Both the position numbers and the translations under genes were made by a program. This document shows positions 36,230 to 51,433 of a stretch of 64,000 nucleotides of DNA, in pieces. Where the stretch lies: NCBI GenBank assembly GCA_949825025.1, contig OX463788.1:310001-374000 (forward strand), given 5' to 3'. The notes beneath the pieces are model-generated. The model was given only the letters and a program-made list of their open reading frames with translations, was not told the DNA's origin and did no database searches. The stretch comes from Siphlonurus alternatus. Taxonomy: Eukaryota; Arthropoda; Insecta; Ephemeroptera; Siphlonuridae. The stretch's first letter is position 1, and each line of letters opens with the position of its first letter.

Positions 36230-38163
36230 GATTATAGGTAACAACATCCTTTAAATGAATCCGTAAAAAAAATTGATGAAACCAGGGGATAAAGGAACAT
36301 TTTTGTCTTGGAGGTGGAAATTTATTAAAAAAAATCAACGATCCTCGGTATAAAAAAATTTCTAGGGAATGTAGTGTACGTCGTGCCAGTTACTGACACA
36401 TCACAGATTATAGGTAACAACATCTTTTAAATGAATCCGTAAAAAAATTTGATGAAACCAGGGAATAAAGGAACAATTTTGTCTTGGAGGTGGAAATTTA
36501 TTAAAAAAATCAACGATCCTCGGTATAAAAAAATTTCTAGGTTACGAAATGTACGTCGTGCCAGTTACTGACACATCACAAATTATAGGTAACAAAATCT
36601 TTTAAATGAATCTGTAAAAAAAGTTGATGAAACCAGGGGATAAAGGAACAATTTTGTCTTGGAGGTGGAAATTTATTAAAAAAAATCAACGATCCTCGGT
36701 TTAAAAAAAATTCTAGGGAACGAAGTAAACGTCGTGCCAGTTACTGACACATCTCATATTATAGGTAACAACATCCTTTAAATGAATCCGTAAAAAAAAT
36801 TGATGAAACCAGGGGATAAAGGAACATTTTTGTCTTAAAGGTGGAAATTTTTTAAAAAAATCAACGAAAGTCGGTATAAAAAAATTTCTAGGGAACGAAG
36901 TGTACGTCGTGCCAGTTACTGACACATCACAGATTATAGGTAACAACATCCTTTAAATGAATCCGTAAAAAATTTGATGAAACCAGGGGATAAAGGAACA
37001 TTTTTGTCTTGGAGGTGGAAATTTATTAAAAAAAATCAACGATCCTCGGTATAAAAAAATTTCTAGGGTACGAAGTGTACGTCGTGCCAGTTACTAACAC
37101 ATCACAGATTATAGGTAATAACATCTTTTAAATGAATCCGTAAAAAAATTTGATGAAACCAGGGAATAAAGGAACAATTTTGTCTTGGAGGTGGAAATTT
37201 ATTAAAAAAAATCAACGATCCTCGGCATAGAAAAATTTCTAGGGAACGAAGTAAACGTCGTGCCAGTTACTGACACATCACAGATTATAGGTAACAACAT
37301 CCTTTAAATGAATTCGTAAAAAAATTTAATGAAACCAGGGTATAAAGGAACATTTTTGTCTTGGAGTTGGAAATTTATTAAAAAAAAATCAACGATCCTC
37401 AGTATAAAAAAATTTCTAGGTAACGAAGTAAACGTCGTGCCAGTTAATGACACATCACAGATTATAGGTAACAACATCCTTTAAATAGTTCCGTAAAAAA
37501 ATTTGATGAAACCAGGGAATAAAGGAACAATTTTGTCTTGGAGGTGGAAATTTATTAAAAAAAATCAACGATCCTCGGTATAAAAAAAATTCTAGGGTAC
37601 GAAGTGTACGTCGTGCCAGTTACTAACACATCACAGATTATAGGTAACAACATCATTTAAATGAATCCGTAAAAAAATTTGATGAAACCAGGGGATAAAG
37701 GAACAATTTTGTCTTGGTGGTGGAAATTTATTAAAAATAATCAACGATCCTCGGTATAAAAAAAATTCTAGGGAACGAAGTAAACGTTGTGCCAGTTACT
37801 GACACATCTCATATTATAGGTAACAACATTTTTTAAATGAATCCGTAAAAAAATTTGATGAAACCAGGGGATAAAGGAACATTTTTGTCTTGGAGGTGGA
37901 AAATTATTAAAAATAATCAACGATCCTCGGTATAAAAAAATTTCTAGGGTACGAAGTGTACGTCGTGCCAGTTACTAACACATCACAGATTATAAATAAT
38001 AACATCCTTTAAATGAATCCGTAAAAAAATTTGATGAAACCAGGGAATAAAGGAATAATTTTGTCTTGGTGGTGGAAATTTATTAAAAATAATCAACGAT
38101 CCTCGGTATAAAAAAATTTCTAGGGTACGAAGTGTACGTCGTGCCAGTTACTAACACATCACA
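36230..38163. repeat. 11-monomer higher-order unit, copy 1 (1,934 bp, tandem)
   Basis: Directly followed by an apparently identical copy. Shared private variants include CTCGGTTTAAAAAAAATTC (36697 and 38631), GAATTCGTAAAAAAATTTAA (37310 and 39244), TTTAAATAGTTCCG (37480 and 39414) and AACATTTTTTAAATG (37825 and 39759). No difference was seen in the lines compared. Confidence 0.9.
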
Positions 38164-40097
38164 GATTATAGGTAACAACATCCTTTAAATGAATCCGTAA
38201 AAAAAATTGATGAAACCAGGGGATAAAGGAACATTTTTGTCTTGGAGGTGGAAATTTATTAAAAAAAATCAACGATCCTCGGTATAAAAAAATTTCTAGG
38301 GAATGTAGTGTACGTCGTGCCAGTTACTGACACATCACAGATTATAGGTAACAACATCTTTTAAATGAATCCGTAAAAAAATTTGATGAAACCAGGGAAT
38401 AAAGGAACAATTTTGTCTTGGAGGTGGAAATTTATTAAAAAAATCAACGATCCTCGGTATAAAAAAATTTCTAGGTTACGAAATGTACGTCGTGCCAGTT
38501 ACTGACACATCACAAATTATAGGTAACAAAATCTTTTAAATGAATCTGTAAAAAAAGTTGATGAAACCAGGGGATAAAGGAACAATTTTGTCTTGGAGGT
38601 GGAAATTTATTAAAAAAAATCAACGATCCTCGGTTTAAAAAAAATTCTAGGGAACGAAGTAAACGTCGTGCCAGTTACTGACACATCTCATATTATAGGT
38701 AACAACATCCTTTAAATGAATCCGTAAAAAAAATTGATGAAACCAGGGGATAAAGGAACATTTTTGTCTTAAAGGTGGAAATTTTTTAAAAAAATCAACG
38801 AAAGTCGGTATAAAAAAATTTCTAGGGAACGAAGTGTACGTCGTGCCAGTTACTGACACATCACAGATTATAGGTAACAACATCCTTTAAATGAATCCGT
38901 AAAAAATTTGATGAAACCAGGGGATAAAGGAACATTTTTGTCTTGGAGGTGGAAATTTATTAAAAAAAATCAACGATCCTCGGTATAAAAAAATTTCTAG
39001 GGTACGAAGTGTACGTCGTGCCAGTTACTAACACATCACAGATTATAGGTAATAACATCTTTTAAATGAATCCGTAAAAAAATTTGATGAAACCAGGGAA
39101 TAAAGGAACAATTTTGTCTTGGAGGTGGAAATTTATTAAAAAAAATCAACGATCCTCGGCATAGAAAAATTTCTAGGGAACGAAGTAAACGTCGTGCCAG
39201 TTACTGACACATCACAGATTATAGGTAACAACATCCTTTAAATGAATTCGTAAAAAAATTTAATGAAACCAGGGTATAAAGGAACATTTTTGTCTTGGAG
39301 TTGGAAATTTATTAAAAAAAAATCAACGATCCTCAGTATAAAAAAATTTCTAGGTAACGAAGTAAACGTCGTGCCAGTTAATGACACATCACAGATTATA
39401 GGTAACAACATCCTTTAAATAGTTCCGTAAAAAAATTTGATGAAACCAGGGAATAAAGGAACAATTTTGTCTTGGAGGTGGAAATTTATTAAAAAAAATC
39501 AACGATCCTCGGTATAAAAAAAATTCTAGGGTACGAAGTGTACGTCGTGCCAGTTACTAACACATCACAGATTATAGGTAACAACATCATTTAAATGAAT
39601 CCGTAAAAAAATTTGATGAAACCAGGGGATAAAGGAACAATTTTGTCTTGGTGGTGGAAATTTATTAAAAATAATCAACGATCCTCGGTATAAAAAAAAT
39701 TCTAGGGAACGAAGTAAACGTTGTGCCAGTTACTGACACATCTCATATTATAGGTAACAACATTTTTTAAATGAATCCGTAAAAAAATTTGATGAAACCA
39801 GGGGATAAAGGAACATTTTTGTCTTGGAGGTGGAAAATTATTAAAAATAATCAACGATCCTCGGTATAAAAAAATTTCTAGGGTACGAAGTGTACGTCGT
39901 GCCAGTTACTAACACATCACAGATTATAAATAATAACATCCTTTAAATGAATCCGTAAAAAAATTTGATGAAACCAGGGAATAAAGGAATAATTTTGTCT
40001 TGGTGGTGGAAATTTATTAAAAATAATCAACGATCCTCGGTATAAAAAAATTTCTAGGGTACGAAGTGTACGTCGTGCCAGTTACTAACACATCACA
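38164..40097. repeat. 11-monomer higher-order unit, copy 2 (1,934 bp, tandem)
   Basis: Second copy of 36230-38163. It ends where the CTAACAC monomer continues as AAATAATAAC (about 40105), while the first copy continues as GGTAACAAC. This places the crossover within a stretch of identical sequence shared by different monomer types, as expected for unequal exchange. Confidence 0.9.
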
Positions 40098-43000
40098 GAT
40101 TATAAATAATAACATCCTTTAAATGAATCCGTAAAAAAATTTGATGAAACCAGGGAATAAAGGAATAATTTTGTCTTGGAGGTGAAAATTTATTAAAAAA
40201 AATCAACGATCCTCGGCATAAATAATTTCTAGGGAACGAAGTAAACGTCGTGCCAGTTAATGACACATCACAGATTATAGGTAACAACATCCTTTAAATG
40301 AATCCGTAAAAAAATTTGATGAAACCAGGGGATTAAGGAACAATTTTGTCTTGGAGGTGGAAATTTATTAAAAAAAATCAACGATCCTCGGTATAAAAAA
40401 ATTTCTAGGGAATGTAGTGTACGTCGTGCCAGTTACTGACACATCACAGATTATAGGTATCAACATCTTTTAAATGAATCCGTAAAAAAATTTGATGAAA
40501 CCAGGGAATAAAGGAACAATTTTGTCTTGGAGGTGGAAATTTATTAAAAAAATCAACGATCCTCGGTATAAAAAAATTTCTAGGTAACGAAATGTACGTC
40601 GTGCCAGTTACTGACACATCACAAATTATAGGTAACAAAATCTTTTAAATGAATCTGTAAAAAAAGTTGATGAAACCAGGGGATAAAGGAACAATTTTGT
40701 CTTGGAGGTGGAAATTTATTAAAAAAAATCAACGATCCTCGGTATAAAAAAAATTCTAGGGAACGAAGTAAACGTCGTGCCAGTTACTGACACATCTCAT
40801 ATTATAGGTTACAACATCCTTTAAATGAATCCGTAAAAAAAATTGATGAAACTAGGGGATAAAGGAACATTTTTGTCTTAAAGGTGGAAATTTTTTAAAA
40901 AAATCAACGAAAGTCGGTATAAAAAAATTTCTAGGGAACGAAGTGTACGTCGTGCCAGTTACTGACACATCACAGATTATAGGTAACAACATCCTTTAAA
41001 TGAATCCGTAAAAAAATTTGATGAAACCAGGGGATAAAGGAACATTTTTGTCTTGGAGGTGGAAATTTATTAAAAAAAATCAACGATCCTCGGTATAAAA
41101 AAATTTCTAGGGTACGAAGTGTACGTCGTGCCAGTTACTAACACATCACAGATTATAGGTAATAACATCTTTTAAATGAATCCGTAAAAAAATTTGATGA
41201 AACCAGGGAATAAAGGATTAATTTTGTCTTGGAGGTGGAAATTTATTAAAAAAAATCAACGATCCTCGGTATAAAAAAATTTCTAGGGTACGAAGTGTAC
41301 GTCGTGCCAGTTACTGACACATCACAGATTATAGGTAATAACATCTTTTAAATGAATCCGTAAAAAAATTTGATGAAACCAGGGAATAAAGGAACAATTT
41401 TGTCTTGGAGGTGGAAATTTATTAAAAAAAATCAACGATCCTCGATATAAAAAAATTTCTAGGGAACGAAGTAAACGTCGTGCCAGTTACTGACACATCA
41501 CAGATTATAGAACACAACGTTCTTTAAATGAATCCGTAAAAAAATTTGATGAAACCAGGGAATAAAGGAACAATTTTGTCTTGGAGGTGGAAATTTATTA
41601 AAAAAAATCAACGATCCTCGGTATAAAAAAATTTCTAGGGTACGAAGTGTACGTCGTGCCAGTTACTAACACATCACAGATTATAAATAATAACATCTTT
41701 TAAATGAATCCGTAAAAAAATTTGATGAAACCAGGGAATAAAGGAACAATTTTGTCTTGGAGGTGGAAATTTATTAAAAAAAATCAACGATCCTCGGCAT
41801 AGAAAAATTACTAGGGAACGAAGTAAACGTCGTGCCAGTTACTGACACATCACAGATTATAGGTATCAACATCCTTTAAATGAATCCGTGAAAAAATTTA
41901 ATGAAACCAGGGGATAAAGGAACAGTTTTGTCTTGGAGTTGGAAATTTATTAAAAAAAATCAACGATCCTCGGTATAAAAAAATTTCTAGGGAACGAAGT
42001 AAACGTCGTGCCAGTTACTGACACATCACAGATTATAGAACACAACGTCCTTTAAATGAATCCGTAAAAAAATTTGATGAAACCAGGGAATAAAGGAACA
42101 ATTTTGTCTTGGAGGTGGAAATTTATTAAAAAAAATCAACGATCCTCGGTATAAAAAAATTTCTAGGGTACGAAGTGTACGTCGTGCCAGTTACTAACAC
42201 ATCACAGATTATAAATAATAACATCCTTTAAATGAATCCGTAAAAAAATTTGATGAAACCAGGGAGTAAAGGAATAATTTTGTCTTGGAGGTGAAAATTT
42301 ATTAAAAAAAATCAACGATCCTCGGCATAAATAATTTCTAGGGAACGAAGTAAACGTCGTGCCAGTTAATGACACATCACAGATTATAGGTAACAACATC
42401 CTTTAAATGAATCCGTAAAAAAATTTGATGAAACCAGGGGATTAAGGAACAATTTTGTCTTAAAGGTGGAAATTTATTAAAAAAAATCAACGATCCTCGG
42501 TATAAAAAAATTTCTAGGGAATGTAGTGTACGTCGTGCCAGTTACTGACACATCACAGATTATAGGTATCAACATCTTTTAAATGAATCCGTAAAAAAAT
42601 TTGATGAAACCAGGGAATAAAGGAACATTTTTGTCTTGGAGTTGGAAATTTATTAAAAAAAATCAACGATCCTCGGTATAAAAAAATTTCTAGGGAACGA
42701 AGTAAACGTCGTGCCAGTTACTGACACATCACAGATTATAGAACACAACGTCCTTTAAATGAATCCGTAAAAAATTTTGATGAAACCAGGGAATAAAGGA
42801 ACAATTTTGTCTTGGAGGTGGAAATTTATTAAAAAAAATCAACGATCCTCGGTATAAAAAAATTTCTAGGGTACGAAGTGTACGTCGTGCCAGTTACTAA
42901 CACATCACAGATTATAAATAATAACATCCTTTAAATGAATCCGTAAAAAAATTTGATGAAACCAGGGAATAAAGGAATAATTTTGTCTTGGAGGTGAAAA

Positions 43001-46000
43001 TTTATTAAAAAAAATCAACGATCCTCGGCATAAATAATTTCTAGGGAACGAAGTAAACGTCGTGCCAGTTAATGACACATCACAGATTATAGGTAACAAC
43101 ATCCCTTAAATGAATCCGTAAAAAAATTTGATGAAACCAGGGGATTAAGGAACAATTTTGTCTTGGAGGTGGAAATTTATTAAAAAAAATCAACGATCCT
43201 CGGTATAAAAAAATTTCTAGGGAATGTAGTGTACGTCGTGCCAGTTACTGACACATCACAGATTATAGGTATCAACATCTTTTAAATGAATCCGTAAAAA
43301 AATTTGATGAAACCAGGGAATAAAGGAACAATTTTGTCTTGGAGGTGGAAATTTATTAAAAAAATCAACGATCCTCGGTATAAAAAAATTTCTAGGTAAC
43401 GAAATGTACGTCGTGCCAGTTACTGACACATCACAAATTATAGGTAACAAAATCTTTTAAATGAATCTGTAAAAAAAGTTGATGAAACCAGGGGATAAAG
43501 GAACAATTTTGTCTTGGAGGTGGAAATTTATTAAAAAAAATCAACGATCCTCGGTATAAAAAAAACTCTAGGGAACGAAGTAAACGTCGTGCCAGTTACT
43601 GACACATCTCATATTATAGGTAACAACATCCTTTAAATGAATCCGTAAAAAAAATTGATGAAACCAGGGGATAAAGGAACATTTTTGTCTTAAAGGTGGA
43701 AATTTTTTAAAAAAATCAACGAAAGTCGGTATAAAAAAATTTCTAGGGAACGAAGTGTACGTCGTGCCAGTTACTGACACATCACAGATTATAAATAACA
43801 ACATCCTTTAAATGAATCCGTAAAAAAATTTGATGAAACCAGGGGATAAAGGAACATTTTTGTCTTGGAGGTGGAAATTTATTAAAAAAAATCAACGATC
43901 CTCGGTATAAAAAAATTTCTAGGGTACGAAGTGTACGTTGTGCCAGTTACTAACACATCACAGATTATAGGTAATAACATCTTTTAAATGAATCCGTAAA
44001 AAAATTTGATGAAACCAGGGAATAAAGGATTAATTTTGTCTTGGAGGTGGAAATTTATTAAAAAAAATCAACGATCCTCGGTATAAAAAAATTTCTAGGG
44101 TACGAAGTGTACGTCGTGCCAGTTACTAACACATCACAGATTATAGGTAATAACATCTTTTAAATGAATCCGTAAAAAAATTTGATGAAACCAGGGAATA
44201 AAGGAACAATTTTGTCTTGGAGGTGGAAATTTATTAAAAAAAATCAACGATCCTCGGTATAAAAAAATTTCTAGGGAACGAAGTAAACGTCGTGCCAGTT
44301 ACTGACACATCACAGATTATAGAACACAACGTCCTTTAAATGAATCTGTAAAAAAATTTGATGAAACCAGGGAATAAAGGAACAATTTTGTCTTGGAGGT
44401 GGAAATTTATTAAAAAAAATCAACGATCCTCGGTATAAAAAAATTTCTAGGGTACGAAGTGTACGTCGTGCCAGTTACTAACACATCACAGATTATAAAT
44501 AATAACATCTTTTAAATGAATCCGTAAAAAAATTTGATGAAACCAGGGAATAAAGGAACAATTTTGTCTTGGAGGTGGAAATTTATTAAAAAAAATCAAC
44601 GATCCTCGGCATAGAAAAATTTCTAGGGAACGAAGTAAACGTCGTGCCAGTTACTGACACATCACAGATTATAGGTAACAACATCCTTTAAATGAATCCG
44701 TAAAAAAATTTAATGAAACCAGGGTATAAAGGAACATTTTTGTCTTGGAGTTGGAAATTTATTAAAAAAAATCAACGATCCTCAGTATAAAAAAATTTCT
44801 AGGTAACGAAGTAAACGTCGTGTCAGTTACTGACACATCACAGATTATAGGTAACAACATCTTTTAAATGAATCCGTAAAAAAATTTGATGAAACCAGGG
44901 GATAAAGGAACAATTTTGTCTTGGAGGTGGAAAATTATTAAAACAAAATCAACGATCCTCGGTATAAAAAAATTTCTAGGGTACGAAGTGTACGTCGTGC
45001 CAGTTACTAACACATCACAGATTATAGGTAATAACATCTTTTAAATGAATCCGTAAAAAAATTTGATGAAACCAGGGAATAAAGGAACAATTTTGTCTTG
45101 GAGGTGGAAATTTATTAAAAAAAATCAACGATCCTCGGCATAGAAAAATTACTAGGGAACGAAGTAAACGTCGTGCCAGTTACTGACACATCACAGATTA
45201 TAGGTATCAACATCCTTTAAATGAATCCGTAAAAAAATTTAATGAAACCAGGGGATAAAGGAACATTTTTGTCTTGGAGTTGGAAATTTATTAAAAAAAA
45301 TCAACGTTCCTCGGTATAAAAAAATTTCTAGGGAACGAAGTAAACGTCGTGCCAGTTACTGACACATCACAGATTATAGAACACAACGCCCTTTAAATGA
45401 ATCCGTAAAAAAATTTGATGAAACCAGGGAATAAAGGAACAATTTTGTCTTGGAGGTGGAAATTTATTAAAAAAAATCAACGATCCTCGGTATAAAAAAA
45501 TTTCTAGGGTACGAAGTGTACGTCGTGCCAGTTACTAACACATCACAGATTATAAATAATAACATCCTTTAAATGAATCCGTAAAAAAATTTGATGAAAC
45601 CAGGGAATAAAGGAATAATTTTGTCTTGGAGGTGGAAATTTATTAAAAAAAATCAACGATCCTCGGTATAAAAAAATTTCTAGGGAATGTAGTGTACGTC
45701 GTGCCAGTTACTGACACATCACAGATTATAGGTAACAACATCTTTTAAATGAATCCGTAAAAAAATTTGATGAAACCAGGCAATAAAGGAACAATTTTGT
45801 CTTGGAGGTGGAAATTTATTAAAAAAATCAACGATCCTCGGTATAAAAAAATTTCTAGGTAACGAAATGTACGTCGTGCCAGTTACTGACACATTACAAA
45901 TTATAGGTAACAAAATCTTTTAAATGAATCTGTAAAAAAAGTTGATGAAACCAGGGGATAAAGGAACAATTTTGTCTTGGAGGTGGAAATTTATTAAAAA

Positions 46001-47559
46001 AAATCAACGATCCTCGGTATAAAAAAAATTCTAGGGAACGAAGTAAACGTCGTGCCAGTTACTGACACATCTCATATTATAGGTAACAACATCCTTTAAA
46101 TGAATCCGTAAAAAAAATTGATGAAACCAGGGGATAAAGGAACATTTTTGTCTTAAAGGTGGAAATTTTTTAAAAAAATCAACGAAAGTCGGTATAAAAA
46201 AATTTCTAGGGAACGAAGTGTACGTCGTGCCAGTTACTGACACATCACAGATTATAGGTAACAACATCCTTTAAATGAATCCGTAAAAAAATTTGATGAA
46301 ACCAGGGGATAAAGGAACATTTTTGTCTTGGAGGTGGAAATTTATTAAAAAAAATCAACGATCCTCGGTATAAAAAAATTTCTAGGGTACGAAGTGTACG
46401 TCGTGCCAGTTACTAACACATCACAGATTATAGGTAATAACATCTTTTAAATGAATCCGTAAAAAAATTTGATGAAACCAGGGAACAAAGGATTAATTTT
46501 GTCTTGGAGGTGGAAATTTATTAAAAAAAATCAACGATCCTCGGTATAAAAAAATTTCTAGGGTACGAAGTGTACGTCGTGCCAGTTACTAACACATCAC
46601 AGATTATAGGTAATAACATCTTTTAAATGAATCCGTAAAAAAATTTGATGAAACCAGGGAATAAAGGAACAATTTTGTCTTGGAGGTGGAAATTTATTAA
46701 AAAAAATCAACGATCCTCGGCATAGAAAAATTACTAGGGAACGAAGTAAACGTCGTGCCAGTTACTGACACATCACAGATTATAGGTAACAACATCTTTT
46801 AAATGAATCCGTACAAAAATTTGATGAAACCAGGGAATAAAGGAACAATTTTGTCTTGGAGGTGGAAATTTATTAAAAAAAATCAACGATCCTCGGTATA
46901 AAAAAATTTCTAGGGTACGAAGTGTACGTCGTGCCAGTTACTAACACATCACAGATTATAAATAATAACATCTTTTAAATGAATCCGTAAAAAAATTTGA
47001 TGAAACCAGGGAATAAAGGAACAATTTTGTCTTGGAGGTGGAAATTTATTAAAAAAAATCAACGATCCTCGGCATAGAAAAATTTCTAGGGAACGAAGTA
47101 AACGTCGTGCCAGTTACTGACACATCACAGATTATAGGTAACAACATCCTTTAAATGAATCCGTAAAAAAATTTAATGAAACCAGGGTATAAAGGAACAT
47201 TTTTGTCTTGGAGTTGGAAATTTATTAAAAAAAATCAACGATCCTCAGTATAAAAAAATTTCTAGGTAACGAAGTAAACGTCGTGTCAGTTACTGACACA
47301 TCACAGATTATAGGTAACAACATCTTTTAAATGAATCCGTAAAAAAATTTGATGAAACCAGGGGATAAAGGAACATTTTTGTCTTGGAGGTGGAAAATTA
47401 TTAAAACAAAATCAACGATCCTCGGTATAAAAAAATTTCTAGGGTACGAAGTGTACGTCGTGCCAGTTACTAACACATCACAGATTATAGGTAATAACAT
47501 CTTTTAAATGAATCCGTAAAAAAATTTGATGAAACCAGGGGATTAAGGAACAATTTTGT

Positions 47560-50500
47560 CTTGGAGGTGGAAATTTATTAAAAAAAATCAACGATCCCCG
47601 GTATAAAAAAATTTCTAGGGAATGTAGTGTACGTCGTGCCAGTTACTGACACATTACAGATTATAGGTAACAACATCCTTTAAATGAATCCGTAAAAAAA
47701 ATTGATGAAACCAGGGGATAAAGGAACATTTTTGTCTTAAAGGTGGAAATTTTTTAAAAAAATCAACGAAAGTCGGTATAAAAAAATTTCTAGGGAACGA
47801 AGTGTACGTCGTGCCAGTTACTAACACATCACAGATTATAGGTAATAACATCTTTTAAATGAATCCGTAAAAAAATTTGATGAAACCAGGGAATAAAGGA
47901 ACAATTTTGTCTTGGAGGTGGAAATTTATTAAAAAAAATCAACGATCCTCGGCATAGAAAAATTTCTAGGGAACGAAGTAAACGTCGTGCCAGTTACTGA
48001 CACATCACAGATTATAGGTAACAACATCCTTTAAATGAATCCGTAAAAAAATTTAATGAAACCAGGGTATAAAGGAACATTTTTGTCTTGGAGTTGGAAA
48101 TTTATTAAAGAAAATCAACGATCCTCAGTATAAAAAAATTTCTAGGTAACGAAGTAAACGTCGTGTCAGTTACTGACACATCACAGATTATAGGTAACAA
48201 CATCTTTTAAATGAATCCGTAAAAAAATTTGATGAAACCAGGGGATAAAGGAACATTTTTGTCTTGGAGGTGGAAAATTATTAATAAAAATCAACGATCC
48301 TCGGTATAAAAAAATTTCTAGGGTACGAAGTGTACGTCGTGCCAGTTACTAACACATCACAGATTATAGGTAATAACATCTTTTAAATGAATCCGTAAAA
48401 AAATTTGATGAAACCAGGGAATAAAGGAACAATTTTGTCTTGGAGGTGGAAATTTATTAAAAAAAATCAACGATCCTCGGCATAGAAAAATTACTAGGGA
48501 ACGAAGTAAACGTCGTGCCAGTTACTGACACATCACAGATTATAGGTATCAACATCCTTTAAATGAATCCTTAAAAAAATTTAATGAAACCAGGGGATAA
48601 AGGAACATTTTTGTCTTGGAGTTGGAAATTTATTAAAAAAAATCAACGATCCTCGGTATAAAAAAATTTCTAGGTAACGAAGTAAGCGTCGTGTCAGTTA
48701 CTGACACATCACAGATTATAGGTAACAACATCTTTTAAATGAATCCGTAAAAAAATTTGATGAAACCAGGGGATAAAGGAACAATTTTGTCTTGGAGGTG
48801 GAAATTTATTAAAAAAAAATCAACGATCCTCGGTATAAAATAATTTCTAGGGAATGAAGTGTACGTCGTGCCGGTTACTGTCACATCACAGATTATAGGT
48901 AACAACATCTTTTAAATGAATCCGTAAAAAAAATTGATGAAACCAGGGAATAAAGGAACAATTTTGTCTTGGAGGTGGAAATTCATTAAAAAAATCAACG
49001 ATCTTCGGTATAAAAAAAATTCTAGGGAACGAAGTGTACGTCGTGCCAGTTACTGACACATCACAGATTATAGGTAACAACATCTTTTAAATGAATCCGT
49101 AAAAAAATTTGATGAAACCAGGGGATAAAGGAACAATTTTGTCTTGGAGGTGGAAATTTATTAAAAAAAAATCAACGATCCTCGGTATAAAAAAATTTCT
49201 AGGGTACGAAGTGTACAACGTGCCAGTTACTGACACATTAATGATTATTATTAACAACATTCTTTAAATGAATCAGTAAAAAAAATTGATGAAACCAGGG
49301 GATAAAGGAACAATTTTGTCTTGGAGGTGGAAATGTATTAAAAAAAATCAACGATCCTCGGTATAAAAAAATTTCTAGGGAACGAAGTAAACGTCGTGCC
49401 AGTTACTGACACATCACAGATTATAGGTAACAACATCCTTTAAATGAATCCGTAAAAAAATTTGATGAAACCAGGGAATAAAGGAACAATTTTGTCTTGG
49501 AGGTGAAAATTTATTAAAAAAAATCAACGATCCTCGGCATAAAAAAGTTTCTAGGGAACGAAGTAAACTTCGTGCCAGTTACTGACACATCACAGATTAT
49601 AGGAAACAACATCCTTTAAATGAATCCGTAAAAAAAATTAATGAAACCAGGGGATAAAGGAACATTTTTGTCTTGGAGTTGGAAATTTATTAAAAAAATC
49701 AACGATCCTCGGTATAAAAAAATTTCTAGGTAACAAAGTAAACGTCGTGTCAGTTACTGACACATCACAGATTATAGGTAACAACATCTTTTAAATGAAT
49801 CCGATAAAAAATTTGATGAAACCAGGGGATAAAGGAACAATTTTGTCTTGGAGGTGGAAATTTATTAAAAAAAAATCAACGATCCTCGGTATAAAATAAT
49901 TTCTAGGGAATGAAGTGTACGTCGTGCCGGTTACTGTCACATCACAGATTATAGGTAACAACATCTTTTAAATGAATCCGTAAAAAAATTTGATGAAACC
50001 AGGGAATAAAGGAACAATTTTGTCTTGGAGGTGGAAATTCATTAAAAAAATCAACGATCTTCGGTATAAAAAAATTTCTAGGGAACGAAGTGTACGTCGT
50101 GCCAGTTACTGACACATCACAGATTATAGGTAACAACATCTTTTAAATGAATCCGTAAAAAAATTTGATGAAACCAGGGGATAAAGGAACAATTTTGTCT
50201 TGGAGGTGGAAATTTATTAAAAAAAAATCAACGATCCTCGGTATAAAAAAATTTCTAGGGTACGAAGTGTACAACGTGCCAGTTACTGACACATTAATGA
50301 CTATTATTAACAACATTCTTTAAATGAATCAGTAAAAAAAATTGATGAAACCAGGGGATAAAGGAACAATTTTGTCTTGGAGGTGGAAATGTATTAAAAA
50401 AAATCAACGATCCTCGGTATAAAAAAATTTCTAGGGAACGAAGTAAACGTCGTGCCAGTTACTGACACATCACAGATTATAGGTAACAACATCCTTTAAA

Positions 50501-51030
50501 TGAATCCGTAAAAAAATTTGATGAAACCAGGGAATAAAGGAACAATTTTGTCTTGGAGGTGAAAATTTATTAAAAAAAATCAACGATCCTCGGCATAAAA
50601 AAGTTTCTAGGGAACGAAGTAAACTTCGTGCCAGTTACTGACACATCACAGATTATAGGAAACAACATCCTTTAAATGAATCCGTAAAAAAAATTAATGA
50701 AACCAGGGGATAAAGGAACATTTTTGTCTTGGAGTTGGAAATTTATTAAAAAAAATCAACGATCCTCGGTATAAAAAAATTTCTAGGTAACAAAGTAAAC
50801 GTCGTGTCAGTTACTGACACATCACAGATTATAGGTAACAACATCTTTTAAATGAATCCGTAAAAAAATTTGATGAAACCAGGGGATAAAGGAACAATTT
50901 TGTCTTGGAGGTGGAAATTTATTAAAAAAAAATCAACGATCCTCGGTATAAAAAAATTTCTAGGGTACGAAGTGTACGTCGTGCCAGTTACTAACACATC
51001 ACAGACTATAGAAAATAACATCCTTTAAAT
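47560..51030. repeat. Higher-order block, copy 1 (~20 monomers; matches 51434-55078)
   Basis: It opens with the rare GATCCCCGG and ACACATTACAG monomer, also found at about 51468. The offset is 3,873 bp at the start and 4,049 bp from about 48240 on, so one block has an extra or missing monomer. Shared private variants are AAATTATTAATAAAAATC, GAATCCTTAAAAAAATTT, GTAAGCGTCG and CATTAATGA. A six-monomer subrepeat (1,056 bp) is nested inside (see 48800-50911). Confidence 0.85.
48800..50911. repeat. Nested six-monomer tandem pair (1,056 bp unit)
   Basis: The monomer series TAAAATAATTTC / GATCTTCGG / GTGTACAACG with CATTAATGA / GGTGGAAATGTATT / AAAAAAGTTTC with AAACTTCGTG / AACAAAGTAAACG occurs twice in succession, 1,056 bp apart, for example AAACTTCG near 49565 and 50621. 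Small differences (ATGATTATTATT against ATGACTATTATT) separate the two. The pair is repeated 4,049 bp downstream. Confidence 0.8.
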
Positions 51031-51433
51031 GAATCCGTAAAAAAATTTGATGAAACCAGGGGATAAAGGAACAATTTTGTCTTGGAGGTGGAAATTTATT
51101 AAAAAAATCAACGATCCTCGGTATAAAAAAATTTCTAGGGAACGAAGTGTACGTCGTGCCAGTTTCTGACACATCACAGATTATAGGTAACAAATTCCTT
51201 TAAATGAATAAGTAAAAAAATTTGATGAAACCAGGGGATAAAGGAACAATTTTGTCTTGGAGGTGGAAATTTATTAAAAAAAAAACAACGATCCTCGGTA
51301 TAAAAAAATTTCTAGGGAACGAAGTAAACGTCGTGCCAGTTACTGACACATCACATATTGTAGGTAACAACATTCTTTAATTGAATCCGTAAAAAAATTT
51401 GATGAAACCAGGGGAAAAAGGAACAATTTTGTC

